Shown in pieces: positions 49,001 through 61,700 of a DNA stretch of 64,000 bases. Position 1 is the stretch's first letter. Every line of letters begins with the position of its first letter. A model generated the notes under the pieces. It saw only the letters and a program-made list of their open reading frames with translations. It was not told where the DNA came from and made no database searches. The position numbers and the translations under genes are program-made. Origin of the DNA: Xestospongia bergquistia (lineage: Eukaryota; Porifera; Demospongiae; Haplosclerida; Petrosiidae); the NCBI GenBank assembly GCA_963965975.1, contig OZ014416.1:3534001-3598000 (forward strand), written 5' to 3'.

Positions 49001-49740
49001 AAGTTAAAGACTTTAGTAGGTTTAGACTATTGAGAGAAGTTTATAAAGTAAACTGCTCAGTCTAAAGGACTTTATGGCACTAATTAAGTAAACAGCTATT
49101 AACAGTTTAGTAAGTTAGTTTGCATTAACGCTCTAAAGTCTTTAAGTTAAAGACTTTAGAAGGTTTAGACAATTGAGAGAAGAGTATAAAGTAAACTGCT
49201 CAGTCTAAAGGACTTTATGGCACTAACTAAATAAACAGCTATTAACAGTTTAGTAAGTTAGTTTGCATTAACGCTCTAAAGTCTTTAAGTTAAAGACTTT
49301 AGAAGGTTTAGACTATTGAGAGAAGTTTATAAGGTAAACTGCTCAGTCTAAAGGAATTTATGGCACTAACTAAATAAACAGCTATTAACAGTTTAGTAAG
49401 ATTGTTTGCATTAACGCTCTAAAGTCTTTAAGTTAAAGACTTTAGCAGGTATAGACTATTGAGAGAAGTTTATAAAGTAAACTGCTCAGTCCAAAGGACT
49501 TTTTGCTACTAAATAAATAAACAGCTATTAACAGTTTAGTAAGTTTGTTTGCATTAACGCTCTAAAGTCTTTAAGTTAAAGACTTTAGAAGGTTTAGACT
49601 ATTGAGAGAAGTTTATAAAGTAAACCGCTTAGTCTAAAGGACTTTATGGCACTCACTAAATAAACAGCTATTAACAGTTTATTAAGTTATTTTGCATTAA
49701 CGCTCTAAAGTCTTTAAGTTAAAGACTTTAGAAGGTTTAG
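40066..49740. repeat. Higher-order repeat in the satellite, period about 4.86 kb (34 units)
   Basis: Rare variants recur at a fixed long distance. The unit with GGACTTTTTGGCACTAACTA plus GTTGGCATTAACGCTGTAA-type ending occurs near 40066 and 44925. The variant ACTGAATTAACAGCTATTAA with CTGTTTAG occurs at 42223 and 47083, and GCAATAAAGTCTTTAAGTTA plus ATGACTT at 40845 and 45703 and at 42554 and 47414. All offsets are 4858-4860 bp, 34 x 143. The two 34-unit blocks match with only scattered differences and lose register near 49740. A partial block (about 38620-40066) also matches 42190-43630 at an offset of about 3570 (25 units), showing nested unequal exchanges. Confidence 0.88.
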
Positions 49741-52700
49741 ACTATTGAGAGAATTTTATAAAGTAAACTGCTTAGTCTAAAGGACTTTATGGCACTAAAT
49801 AAATAAACAGCTAATAACAGTTTAGTAAGTTTGTTTGCGTTAAAGTTCTAAAGTCTTTAAGTTAAAGACTTTAGAAGGTTTAGACTATTGAGAGAAGTTT
49901 ATAAAGTAAACTGCTCAGTCTAAAGGACTTTATGGTACTAACTAAGTAAACAGCTTTTAACAGTTTAGTAAGCTAGTTTGCATTAACGCTCTAAAGTCTT
50001 TAAGTTAAAGACTTTAGAAGGTTTAGACTATTGAGAGAAGTTTATAAAGTAAACTGCTCTGTCTAAAGTACTTTATGGCACTAACTAAATAAACAGCTAT
50101 TAACAGTTTAGTAAGTTAGTTTGCATTAACGCTCTAAAGTCTTTAAGTTAAAGACTTTTGAAGGTTTAGACTATTGAGAGAAGTTTATAAAGTAAACTGC
50201 TCAGTCTAAAGGACTTTATGGCACTAACTAAATAAACAGCTATTAACAGTTTAGTAAGATAGTTTGCATTAAAGTTGTAATGTCTTTAAGTTAAAGACTT
50301 TAGAAGGTTTAGACTATTCAGAGAAGTTTATAAAGTAAACTGCTCAGTCTAAAGGACTTTATGGCACTAACTAAATAAACAGCTATTAACAGTTTAGTAA
50401 GTTAGTTTGCATTAACGCTCTAAAGTCTTTAAGTTAAAGGCTTTAGAAGGTTTAGACTATTCAGAGAAGTTTATCAAGTAAACTGCTCAGTCTAAAGGAC
50501 TTTATGGCACTAACTAAATAAACAACTATTAACAGTTTAGTAAGTTAGTTTGCATTAACGCAATAATGTCTTTAAGTTAAAGACTTTAGTAGGTATAGAC
50601 TATTGAGTGAAGTTTATAAAGTAAACTACTCAGTCTAAAGGACTTTTTGGCACTAACTAAATAAACAGCTATTAACAGTTTAGTAAGTTAGTTGGCATTA
50701 ACGCTCTAAAGTCTTTAAGTTAAGGACTTTAGAAGGTTTAGACTATTGAGAGAAGTTTATAAAGTAAACTGCTCAGTCTAAAGGACTTTATGGCACTAAC
50801 TCTAGCTATTAACAGTTTAGTAAATTAGTTTGCATTAACGCTCTAAAGTCTTTAAGTTAAAGACTTTAGTAGTTTTAGAACATTGAGGGAAGTTTATAAA
50901 GTAAACTGCTCAGTCTAAAGGACTTTATGGCACTAACTAAATAAACAGCATTTAACAATTTAGCAAGTTTGTTTGCATTAACGCTCTAAAGTCTTTAAGT
51001 TAATGACTTTAGAAGGTTTACACTATATAAAGAAGTTTATAAAGTAAACTGCTAAGTCTAAAGGACTTTATGGCACTAACTAAATAAAGAGCTATTAACA
51101 GTTTAGTAAGTTAGTTTGCATTAACGCTCTAAAGTCTTTAAGTTAAAGACTTTAGTATGTTTAGACTATTGAGAGAAGTTTATAAAGTAAACTGCTCAGT
51201 CTAAAGGACTTTATGGCACTAACTAAGTAAACAGCTATTAACAGTTTAGTAAGTTAGTTTGCATTAACGCTCTAAAGTCTTTAAGTTAAAGACTTTAGAA
51301 GGTTTAGACTATTGAGAGAAGTTTATAAAGTAAACTGCTCTGTCTAAAGTACTTTATGGCACTAACTAAATAAACAGCTATTAACAGTTTAGTAAGTGAG
51401 TTTGCATTAACGCTCTAAAGTCGTTAATTTAAAGACTTTTGAAGGTTTAGACTATTGAGAGAAGTTTATAAAGTAAACTGCTCAGTCTAAAGGACTTTAT
51501 GGCACTAACTAAGTAAACAGCTATTAACAGTTTAGTAAGTTAGTTTGCATTAACGCTCTAAAGTCTTTAAGATAAAAACTTTAGAAGGTTTAGACTTTTG
51601 AGAGAAGTTTATAAAGTAAACTGCTCAGTCTAAAGGACTTTATGGCACTAACTAAATAAACAGCTATTAACAATTTAGTAAGTTAGTTTGCATTAACGCT
51701 TAAAGTCTTTAATTTAAAGACTTTAGAAGGTTAAGACTTTTGAGAGAAGTTTATAAAGTAAACTGCTCAGTCTTAAGGACTTTATGGCACTAACTATATA
51801 AACAGCTATTAACAGTTTAGTAAGGTAGTTTGCATTAACGCTCTAAAGTCTTTATGTTAAAGACTTTAGAAGGTTTAGACTAGTGATAGAAGTTTATAAA
51901 GTAAACTGCTCAGTCTAAAAGACTTTATGGCACTAACTAAATAAACAGCTCTTAACAGTTTAGTAAGTTTGTTTGCATTAACGCAATAAAGTCTTTATGT
52001 TAAAGACTTTAGAAGGTATAGACTATTGAGAGAATTTTATAAAGTAAACTGCTTAATCTAAATGACTTTATGGCGCTAACTATATAAACAGCTATTAACA
52101 GTTTAGTAAAATAGTTTGCGTTAACGCTCTAAAGTCTTTAAGTTAAAGACTTTAAAAGGCTTAGACTCTTTAGTGAAGTTTATAAAGTAAACTGCTCTGT
52201 CTATAGGACTTTATGGCACTAACTAGATAAACAACTATTAACAGTCAAGTAAGCTAGTTTGCTTTAACGCTCTAAAGTCTTTAAGTTAAATACTTTAGAA
52301 GGTTTATACTATTGAGAGAATTTTATAAAGTAAACTGCTCAGTCTAAAGGACTTTATGGCACTAACTAAATAAAAAGCTATTAACAGTTTAGTAAGTTAG
52401 TTTGCATTAACGCTCTAAAGACTTTAAGTTAAAGACTTTAGAAGGTTTAGACTATTGAGAGAAGTTGATAAAGTAAACTGCTCAGTCTAAAGGACTTTAT
52501 GGCACTAACTAAGTAAACAGCTATTAACAGTTAAGTAAGTTAGTTTGCATTAACGCTCTCAATTCTTTAAGTTAAATACTTTAAAGGTTTAGACTATTTA
52601 GAGAAGTTTATAAAGTAAACTGCTCAGTCTAAAGGACTTTATGGCACTAACTAAGTAAACAGCTATTGACAGTTTAGAAAGTTAGTTAGCATTAACGCTT

Positions 52701-55700
52701 TAAAGTCTTTAAGTTAAAGACTTTAGAAGGTTTAGACTATTGAGAGAAGTTTATAAAGTAAACTGCTCAGTCTAAAGGACTTTATGGCACTAATTAAATA
52801 AACAGCTATTAACAGTTTAGTAAGTTAGTTTGCATTAACGCTCTAAACTCTTTAAGTTAAAGACTTTAGAAGGTTTAGACTATTGAGAGAAGTTTATAAA
52901 GTAAACTGCTCAGTCTAAAGGACTTTATGGCACTAACTAAATAAACAGCTATTAACAGTTTAGTAAGTTAGTTTGCATTAACGCAATAAAGTCTTTAAGT
53001 TAAAGACTTTAGTAGGTTTAGACTATTGAGAGAAGTTTATAAAGTAAACTGCTCAGTCTAAAGGACTTTATGGCACTAACTAAATAAACAGCTATTAACA
53101 GTTTAGTAAGTTAGTTGGCATTCACGCTCTAAAGTCTTTAAGTTAAAGACTTTAGTAGGTTCAGACTATTGAGTGAAGTTTATAAAGTAAACTGCTCAGT
53201 CTAAAGGACTTTATGGCACTAACTAAGTAAACAGCTATTAACAGTTTAGTAAGATTGTTTGCATTAACGCTCTAAAGTCTTTAAGTTAAAGACTTTAGAA
53301 GGTTTAGACTATTGAGAGAAGTTTATAAAGTAAACTGCTCAGTCTAAAGGACTTTATGGCACTAACTAAGCAAACAGCTATTAATGGTTTAGTAAGTTAG
53401 TTTGCATTAACTCTCTAAAGTCTTTAAGTTATAGACTTAAAAGGTTTAGACTATTGACAGAAGTTTATAAAGTAAACTGCTCAGTCTTAAGGACTTTATG
53501 GCACTAAATATATAAACAGCTATTAACAGTTTAGTAAGGTAGTTTGCATTAACGCTCTAAAGTCTTTATGTTAAAGACTTTAGAAGTTTAGACTATTGAG
53601 AGAAGTTTATAAAGTAAACTGCTCAGTCTAAAAAACTTTATGGCACTAACTAAGTAAACAGCTATTAACAGTTTAGTAAGGTAGTTTGCATTAACGCTCT
53701 AAAGTCTTTAAGTTAAAGACTTTAGAAGGTTTAGACTATTGAGAGAAGTTTATAAAGTAAACTGCTCACTCTAAAGGACTTTATGGCCCTAACTAAATAA
53801 ACAGCTATTAACAATTTAGCAAGTTTGTTTGCATTAACGCTCTAAAGTCTTTAAATTAATGACTTTAGAAGGTTTAGACTATATAAAGAAGTTCATAAAG
53901 TAAACTGCTCAGTCTAAAGGACTTTATGGCACTAAGTAATTAAACAGCTATTAACAGTTTAGTAAGTTAGTTTGCATTAACGCTCTAAAGTCTTTAAGTT
54001 AAAGACTTTAGTAGGTTTAGACTATTGAGAGAAGTTTATAAAGTAAACTGCTCTGTCTAAAGGACTTTATGGCACTAACTAAGTAAACAGCTATTAACAG
54101 TTTAGTAAGTTTGTTTGCATTAACGCTCTAAAGTCTTTAAGTTAAAGACTTTAGTAGGTTTAGACTATTGAGAGAAGTTTATAAAGTAAACTGATCAGTC
54201 TAAAGGACTTTATGGCACTAACTGAATAAACAGCTATTAACAGTTTAGTAAGTTAGTTTGCATTAACGGTCTAAAGTCTTTAAGTTAAAGACTTTAGAAG
54301 GTTTAGACTATTCAGAGAAGTTTATAGAGTAAACTGCTCAGTCTAAAGGACTTTATGGCACTAACTAAATAAACAGCTATTAACAGTTTAGTAAGATTGT
54401 TTGCAATAACGCTCTAAAGTCTTTAAGTTAAAGACTTTTGAAGATTTAGACTATTTAAAGGAGTTTATAAAGTAAACTACTCTGTCTAAAGGACTTTCTG
54501 GCACTAACTAAATAAACAGCTATTAACAGTTTAGTAAGTTAGTTTGCATTAACGCTCTAAATTCTTTAATTTAAAGACTTCAGAAGATTTAGACTATTGA
54601 GAGAAGTTTATAAAGTAAACTGCTCAGTCTAAAGGACTTTATGGCACTAACTAAATAAACAGCTATTGACAGTTTAGTAAGTTAGTTTGCATTAACGCTC
54701 TAAAGTCTTTAAGTTAAAGACTTTAGAATGTTTAGACTAATGAGAGAAGTTTATAAAGTAAACTGCTCAGTCTAAAGGACTTTATGGCACTAACTAAATA
54801 AACAGCTATTAACAGTTTAGTAAGATTGTTTGCATTAACGCTCTAAAGTCTTTAAGTTAAAGACTTTTGAAGGTTTAGACTATTTAAAGGAGTTTATAAA
54901 GTAAACTGCTCAGTCTAAAGGACTTTCTGGCTCTAACTAAATAAACAGCTATTAACAGTTTAGTAAGTTAGTTTGCATTAACTCTATAAAGTCTTTAAGT
55001 TAAAGACTTTAGAAGGTTTAGACTATTGAGAGATGTTTATAAAGTAAACTGCTAAGTCTAAAGGACTTTATGGCACTAACTAAGTAAACAGCTATTAACA
55101 GTTTAGGAAGTTAGTTTGCATTACCGCTCTAAAGTCTTTAAGTTAAAGACTTTAGAAGTTTTAGACTATTGATAGAAGTTTATAAAGTAAACTGCTCAGT
55201 CTAAAGGACTTTATGGCACTAACTAAATAAACAGCTATTAACAGTTTAGTAAGTTAGTTTGCATTAGCGCTCTAAAGTCTTTAAGTTAAAGACTTTAGAA
55301 GGTTTAGACTATTCAGAGAAGTTTATAAAGTAAACTGCTCAGTCTAAAGGACTTTATGGCACTAACTAATTAAACAGCTATTAACAGTTTAGTAAGTTAG
55401 TTTGCATTAACGCAATAAAGTCTTTAAGTTAAAGACTTTAGTAGGTATAGACTATTGAGAGAAGTTTATAAAATAAACTGCTCAGTCGAAAGGACTTTAT
55501 GGCACTAACTACATAAACAGCTATTAACAGTTTAGTAAGTTAGTGGGCATTCACGCTCTAAAGTCTTTAAGTTAAAGACTTTAGTAGGTTCAGACTATTG
55601 AGAGAAGTCTATAAAGTAAACTGCTCAGTCTTAAGGACTTTATGGCACTAACTAAGTAAACAGCTATTAACAATTTAGCAAGTTTGTTTGCATTAACGCT

Positions 55701-58700
55701 CTAAAGTCTTTAAATTAATGACTGTAGAAGTTTTAGAGTATATAAAGTAGTTTATAAAGTAAACTGCTAAGTCTAAAGGACTTTATGGCACTAACTAAAT
55801 AAACGGCTATTAACAGTTTAGTAAGTTAGTTTGCATTAACGCTATAAACTCTTTAAGTTAAAGACTTTAGTAGGTTTAGACTATTGAGAGAAGTTTATAA
55901 AGTGAACTGCTGAGTCTAAAGGACTTTATGGCACTAACTAAGTAAACAGCTATTAACAGTTTAGTAAGTTAGTTTGCATTAACGCTATAAAGTCTTTAAG
56001 TTAAAGACTTTAGAAGGTTTAGACTATTGAGAGAAGTTTATAAAGTAAACTGCTCAGTCTAAAGGACTTTATGGCACTAACTAAGTAAACAGCTATTAAC
56101 AGTTTATTAATTTATTTTGCATTAACGCTCTAAAGTCTTTAAGTTAAAGATTTTAGAAGGTTTAGACTATTGAGAGAAGTTTATAAAGTAAACTGCTCAG
56201 TCTAAAGGACTTTATGGCACTAACTAAATAAACAGCTATTAACAGTTTAGTAAGTTAGTTTGCATTAACGCTCTAAAATCTTTATGTTAAAGACTTTAGA
56301 AAGTTTAGACTTTTGAGAGAAGTTTATAAAGTAAACTGCTCAGTCTAAAGGACATTATGGCACTAACTAAATAAACAGCTATTAACTGTTTAGTGAGTTA
56401 GTTTGCATTAACGCAATAAAGTCTTTAAGTTAGACTTTAGCAGGTATAGACTATTGAGAGAATTTTATAAAGTAAAGTGCTCAGTCTAAAGGACTTTTTG
56501 GCACTATCTAAATAAAATACTATTAACAGTTTAGTAAGTTAGTTTGCATTAACGCTCTAAAGTCTTTAAGTTAAGGACTTTAGAAGGTTTAGACTATTGA
56601 GAGAAGTTTATAAAGTAAACTGCTCAGTCTAAAGGACTTTATTGCACTAACTATAAAAACAGCTATTAACAGTTTAGTAAGTTAGTTTGCATTAACGCTG
56701 TAAAGTCTTTAAGTTAAAGGCTTTAGAAAGTTTAGACCATTGAGAGAAGTTTATAAAGTAAACTGCTCAGTCTAAAGGACTTTATAGCTCTAAATAAGTA
56801 AACAGCTATTAACAGTTTAGTAAGTTAGTTTGCATTAACGCTATAAAGCCTTTAAGTTAAAGACTTTAGAAGGTTGAGACTATAGAGAGAAGTTTATAAA
56901 GTAAACTGCTCAGTCTAAAGGACTTTATGGCACTAACTAAGTAAACAGCTATTAACAGTTTAGTAATTTATTTTGCATTAACGCTCTAAAGTCTTTAAGT
57001 TAAAGACTTTAGAAGGTTTAGACTATTGAGAGAAGTTTATAAAGTAAACTGCTCAGTCTAAAGGACTTAATGGCACAAACTAAATAAACAGCTTTTAACA
57101 GTTTAGTAAGTTAGTTAGCATTAACGCTCTAAAGTCTTTATGTTAAAGACTTTAGAAGGTTTAGACTATTGAGAGAAGTTTAAAAAGTAAACTGCTCAGT
57201 CTGAAGGACATTATGGCACTAACTATATAAACAGCTATTAACAGTTTGGTAAGTTAGTTTGCATTAACGCAATAAAGTCTTTAAGTTAAAGACTTTAGCA
57301 GGTACAGACTATTAAGAGAATTTTATAAAGTAAACTGCTCAGTCTAAAGGACTTTTTGGCACTATCTAAATAAACAGCTATTAACAGTTTAGTAAGTTAG
57401 TTTGCATTAACGCTCTAAAGTCTTTAAGTTAAGGACTTTAGAAGGTTTAGACTATTGAGAGAAGTTTATAAAGCAAACTGCTAAGTCTAAAGGACTTTTT
57501 GGCACTAACTAAATAAACAGCTATTAACACTTCAGCAAGTTTGTTTGCATTAACGCTCTAAAGTCTTTAAATTAACGACTTTAGAAGGTTTTGACTATAG
57601 AAAGAAGTTTATAAAGTAAACTGCTCAGTCTAAAGGACATTATGGAACTAACTAAATAAACAGCTATTAACAGTTTAGTAAGGTAGTTTGCATTAATTCT
57701 CTAAAGTCTTTAAGTTAAAGACTTTAGTAGGTTTAGACTATTGAGAGATGTTTATAAAGTAAACTGCTCAGTCTAAAGTACTTTATGGCACTAACTAAGT
57801 AAACAACTGTTAACAGTTTAGTAAGTTAGTTTGCATTAACGCTCTAAAGTCTTTAAGTTAAAGACTTTAGAAGGTTTAGACTATTGAGAGATGTTTATAA
57901 AGTAAACTGCTCAGTCAAAAGGACTTTATGGCACTAACTAAATAAACAGCTATTAACAATTTAGCAAGTTTGTTTGCATTAACGCTCTAAAGTCTTTAAA
58001 TTAATGACTTTAGAAGGCTTAGACTGTATAAAGATGTTTATAAAGTAAACTGCTCATTCTAAAGGACTTTATGGCACTAACTAATTAAACAGCTATTAAC
58101 AGTTTAGTAAGTTAGTTTGCATTAACGCTCTAAAGTCTTTAAGTTAAAGACTTTAGTAGGTTTAGACTATTGAGAGAAGTTTATAAAGTAAACTGCTCAG
58201 TCTAAAGGACTTTATGGCACTAAGTAAGTAAATAGCTATTAACAGTTTAGTAAGTTAGTTTGCATTAACGCTCTAAAGTCTTTAAGTTAAAGACTTTAGA
58301 AGGTTTAGACTATTGAGAGAAGTTTATAAAGTAAACTGCTCAGTCTAAAGGACTTTATGGCACTAACTAAATAAACAGCTATTAACAGTTTAGTAAGTTA
58401 GTTTGCATTAACGCTCTAAAGTCTTTAACTTAAAGAGTTTAGAAGGTTTAGACTATTGAGAAAAGTTTATAAAGTAAACTGCTCAGTCTAAAGGACTTTA
58501 TGGCACTAACTATATAAACAGCTATTAACAGTTTAGTAAGATTCTTTGCATTAACGCTCTAAAGTCTTTAAGTTAAAGACTTTTGAAGGTTTAGACTATT
58601 TAAAGGAGTTTATACAGTAAACTGCTCAGTCTAAAGGACTTTCTGGCTCTAACTAAACAAACAGCTATTAACAGTTTAGTAAGTTAGTTTGCATTAATGC

Positions 58701-61700
58701 TCTAAAGTCTTATGTTAAAGACTTTAGAAGGTTTAGACTATTGAGTGAAGTAAACTGCTCAGTCTAAAGGACTTTATGGAACTAAATAAATAAACAGCTA
58801 TTAACAGTTTAGTAAGTTAGTTTGCATTAACGCTCTAAAGTCTTTAAGTTAAAGACTTTAGAGGTATAGACTATTGAGAGAATTTTTTAAAGTAAACTGC
58901 TCAGTCTAAAGGACTTTTTGGCACTATCTAAATAAACAGCTATTAACAGTTTAGGAAGTTAGTTTGCATTAACGCTCTAAAGTCTTTAAGTTAAGGACAT
59001 TAGAAGGTTTAGACTATTGAGAGAAGTTGATAAAGTAAACTGCTCAGTCTAAAGGACTTTATGGCACTAACTATATAATCAGCTATTAACAGTTTAGTAA
59101 GTTAGTTTGCATTAACGCTCTAAAGTCTTTAAGTTAAAGACTTTAGAAGATTTAGACTATTGAGAGAGTTTATAAAGTAAACTGCTGAGTCTAAAGGACT
59201 TTATGGCACTAACTAAATAAACAGCTATTAACAGTTTAGTAAGTTAGTTTGCATTAACGCTATAAAGTCTTTATGTTAAAGACTTCAGAAGGTTTAGACT
59301 ATTGAGAGAAGTTTATAAAGTAAACTGCTCAGTCTAAAGGACTTTATGGCACTAACTAAATAAACAGCTATTAACAGTTTAGTAAGTTATTTTGCATTAG
59401 CGCTCTAAAGTCTTTAAGTTAAAGACTTTAGAAGGTTTAGACTATTGAGAGTGTTTATAAGGTAAACTGCTTAGTCTAAAGGACTTTATGGCACTAATTA
59501 AATAAACAGCTATTAACAGTTTAGTAAGTTTGTTTGCATTAACGCTCTAAAGTCTTTAAGTTAAAGACTTTAGAAGGTTTAGACTATTGAGGGAAGTTTA
59601 TAAAGTAAACTGCTTAGTCTAAAGGACTTTATGGCACTAACTAAATAAACAGCTATTAACAGTTTAGTAAGTTAGTTTGCATTAACGCTACAAAGTCATT
59701 AAGTTAAAGACTTTAGAAGGTTTAGACTATTGAGAGAAGTTTATAAAGTAAACTGCTTAGTCTAAAGGACTTTATGGCATTAACTAAGTAAACAGCTATT
59801 AACAGTTTAGTAATTTAGTTTGCATTAACGCTCTAAAGTCTTTAAGATAAAGACTTTAGAAGGTTTAGACTATTGAGAGAGTTTATAAAGTAAACTGCTC
59901 AGTCTAAAGGACTTTATGGCACTAATTAAATAAACAGCTATTAACAGTTTAGTAAGTTAGTTTGCATTAACGCTCTAAAGTCTTTAAGTTAAAGACTTTA
60001 GAAGGTTCAGAGAAGTTTATAAAGTAAACTGCTTAGTCTAAAGGACTTTATGGCACTAACTAAATAAACAGCTATTAACAGTTTAGTAAGTTTGTTTGCA
60101 TTAACGCTCTAAAGTCTTTAAGTTAAAGACTTTAGAAGGTTTAGACTATTCAGAGAAGTTTATAAAGTAAATTGCTTAGTCTAAAGGACTTTATTGCACT
60201 AACTAAATAAACAGCTATTAACAGTTTAGTAAGTTAGTAAGCATTAACGCTATAAAGTGTTTAAGTGAAAGACTTTAGAAGGTTTAGACTATTGAGAGAA
60301 GTTTATAAAGTAAACTGCTCAGTCTAAAGGACATTATGGCACTAATTAAGTAAACAGCTATTAACAGTTTAGTAAGTTAGTTTGCATTAACGATCTAAAG
60401 TCTTTAAGATGAAGACTTTAGAAGGTTTAGACTATTGAGAGAAGTTTATAAAGTAAACTGTTTAGTCTAAAGGACTTTATGGCACTAACTAGGTACACAG
60501 CTATTAACAGTTTAGTAAGTTAGTTTGCATTAATGCTATAAAGTCTTTATGTTAAAGACTTCAGAAGGTTTGGACTATTGAGAGAAGTTTATAAAGTAAA
60601 CTGCTCAGTCTAAAGGACTTTATGGCACTAACTAAATAAACAGCTATTAACAGTTTAGTAAGTTATTTTGCATTAGCGCTCTAAAGTCTTTAAGTTAAAG
60701 ACTTTAGATGGTTTAGACTATTGAGAGTGTTTATAAAGTAAACTGCTTAGTCTAAAGGACTTTATGGCACTAATTAAATAAACAGCTATTAACAGTTTAG
60801 TAAGTTTCTTTGCATTAATGCTCTAAAGTCTTTAAGGTAAAGACTTTAGAAGGTTTAGACTATTGAGAGAAGTTTATAAAGTAAACTGCTCAGTCTAAAG
60901 GACTTTATGGCACTAACAAAGTAAACAGCTATTAACAGTTTAGTAAGTTAGTTTGCATTAACGCTCTAAAGTCTTTAAAATAAAGACTTTAGAAGGTTTA
61001 GACTATTCAGAGAAGTTTATAAAGTAAAATGCTCAGTCTAAAGGACTTTATGGCTCTAACTAAATAAACAGCTATGAACAGTTTAGTAAGTTAGTTTGCA
61101 TTAACGCTCTAAAGTCTTTAAGTTAAAGACTTTAGAAGATTAAGACTATTGAGAGAAGTTTATAAATTCAACTGTTTAGTCTAAAGGACTTTATGGCACT
61201 AACTAAGTAAACAGCTATTAACAGTTTAGTAAGTTAGTTTGCATTAACGCTATAAAGTCTTTATTTTAAAGACTTCAGAAGGTTCAGACTATTGAGAGAA
61301 GTTTATAAAGTAAACTGCTCAGTCTAAAGGACTTTATGGCACTAACTAAATAAACAGCTATTAACAGTTTAGTAAGTTAGTTTGCATTAAAGTCCTAAAG
61401 TCTTTATGTTAAAGACTTTAAAAGGTTTAGACTATTGAGAGATGTTTATAAAGTAAACTGCTCAGTCTAAAGGACTTTATGGCACTAACTAAGTAAACAG
61501 CTATTAACAGTTTAGTAAGTTAGTTTGCATTAAAGCTCTGAAGTCTTTAAGATAAGGACTTTAGAAGGTTTAGACTATTGAGAGAAGTTTATAAAGTAAA
61601 CTGCTCAGTCTAAAGGACTTTATGGCACTAATTAAATATACAGCTATTAACAGTTTAGTAAGTTAGTTTGCATTAACGCTCTAAAGTCTTTAAGTTAAAG

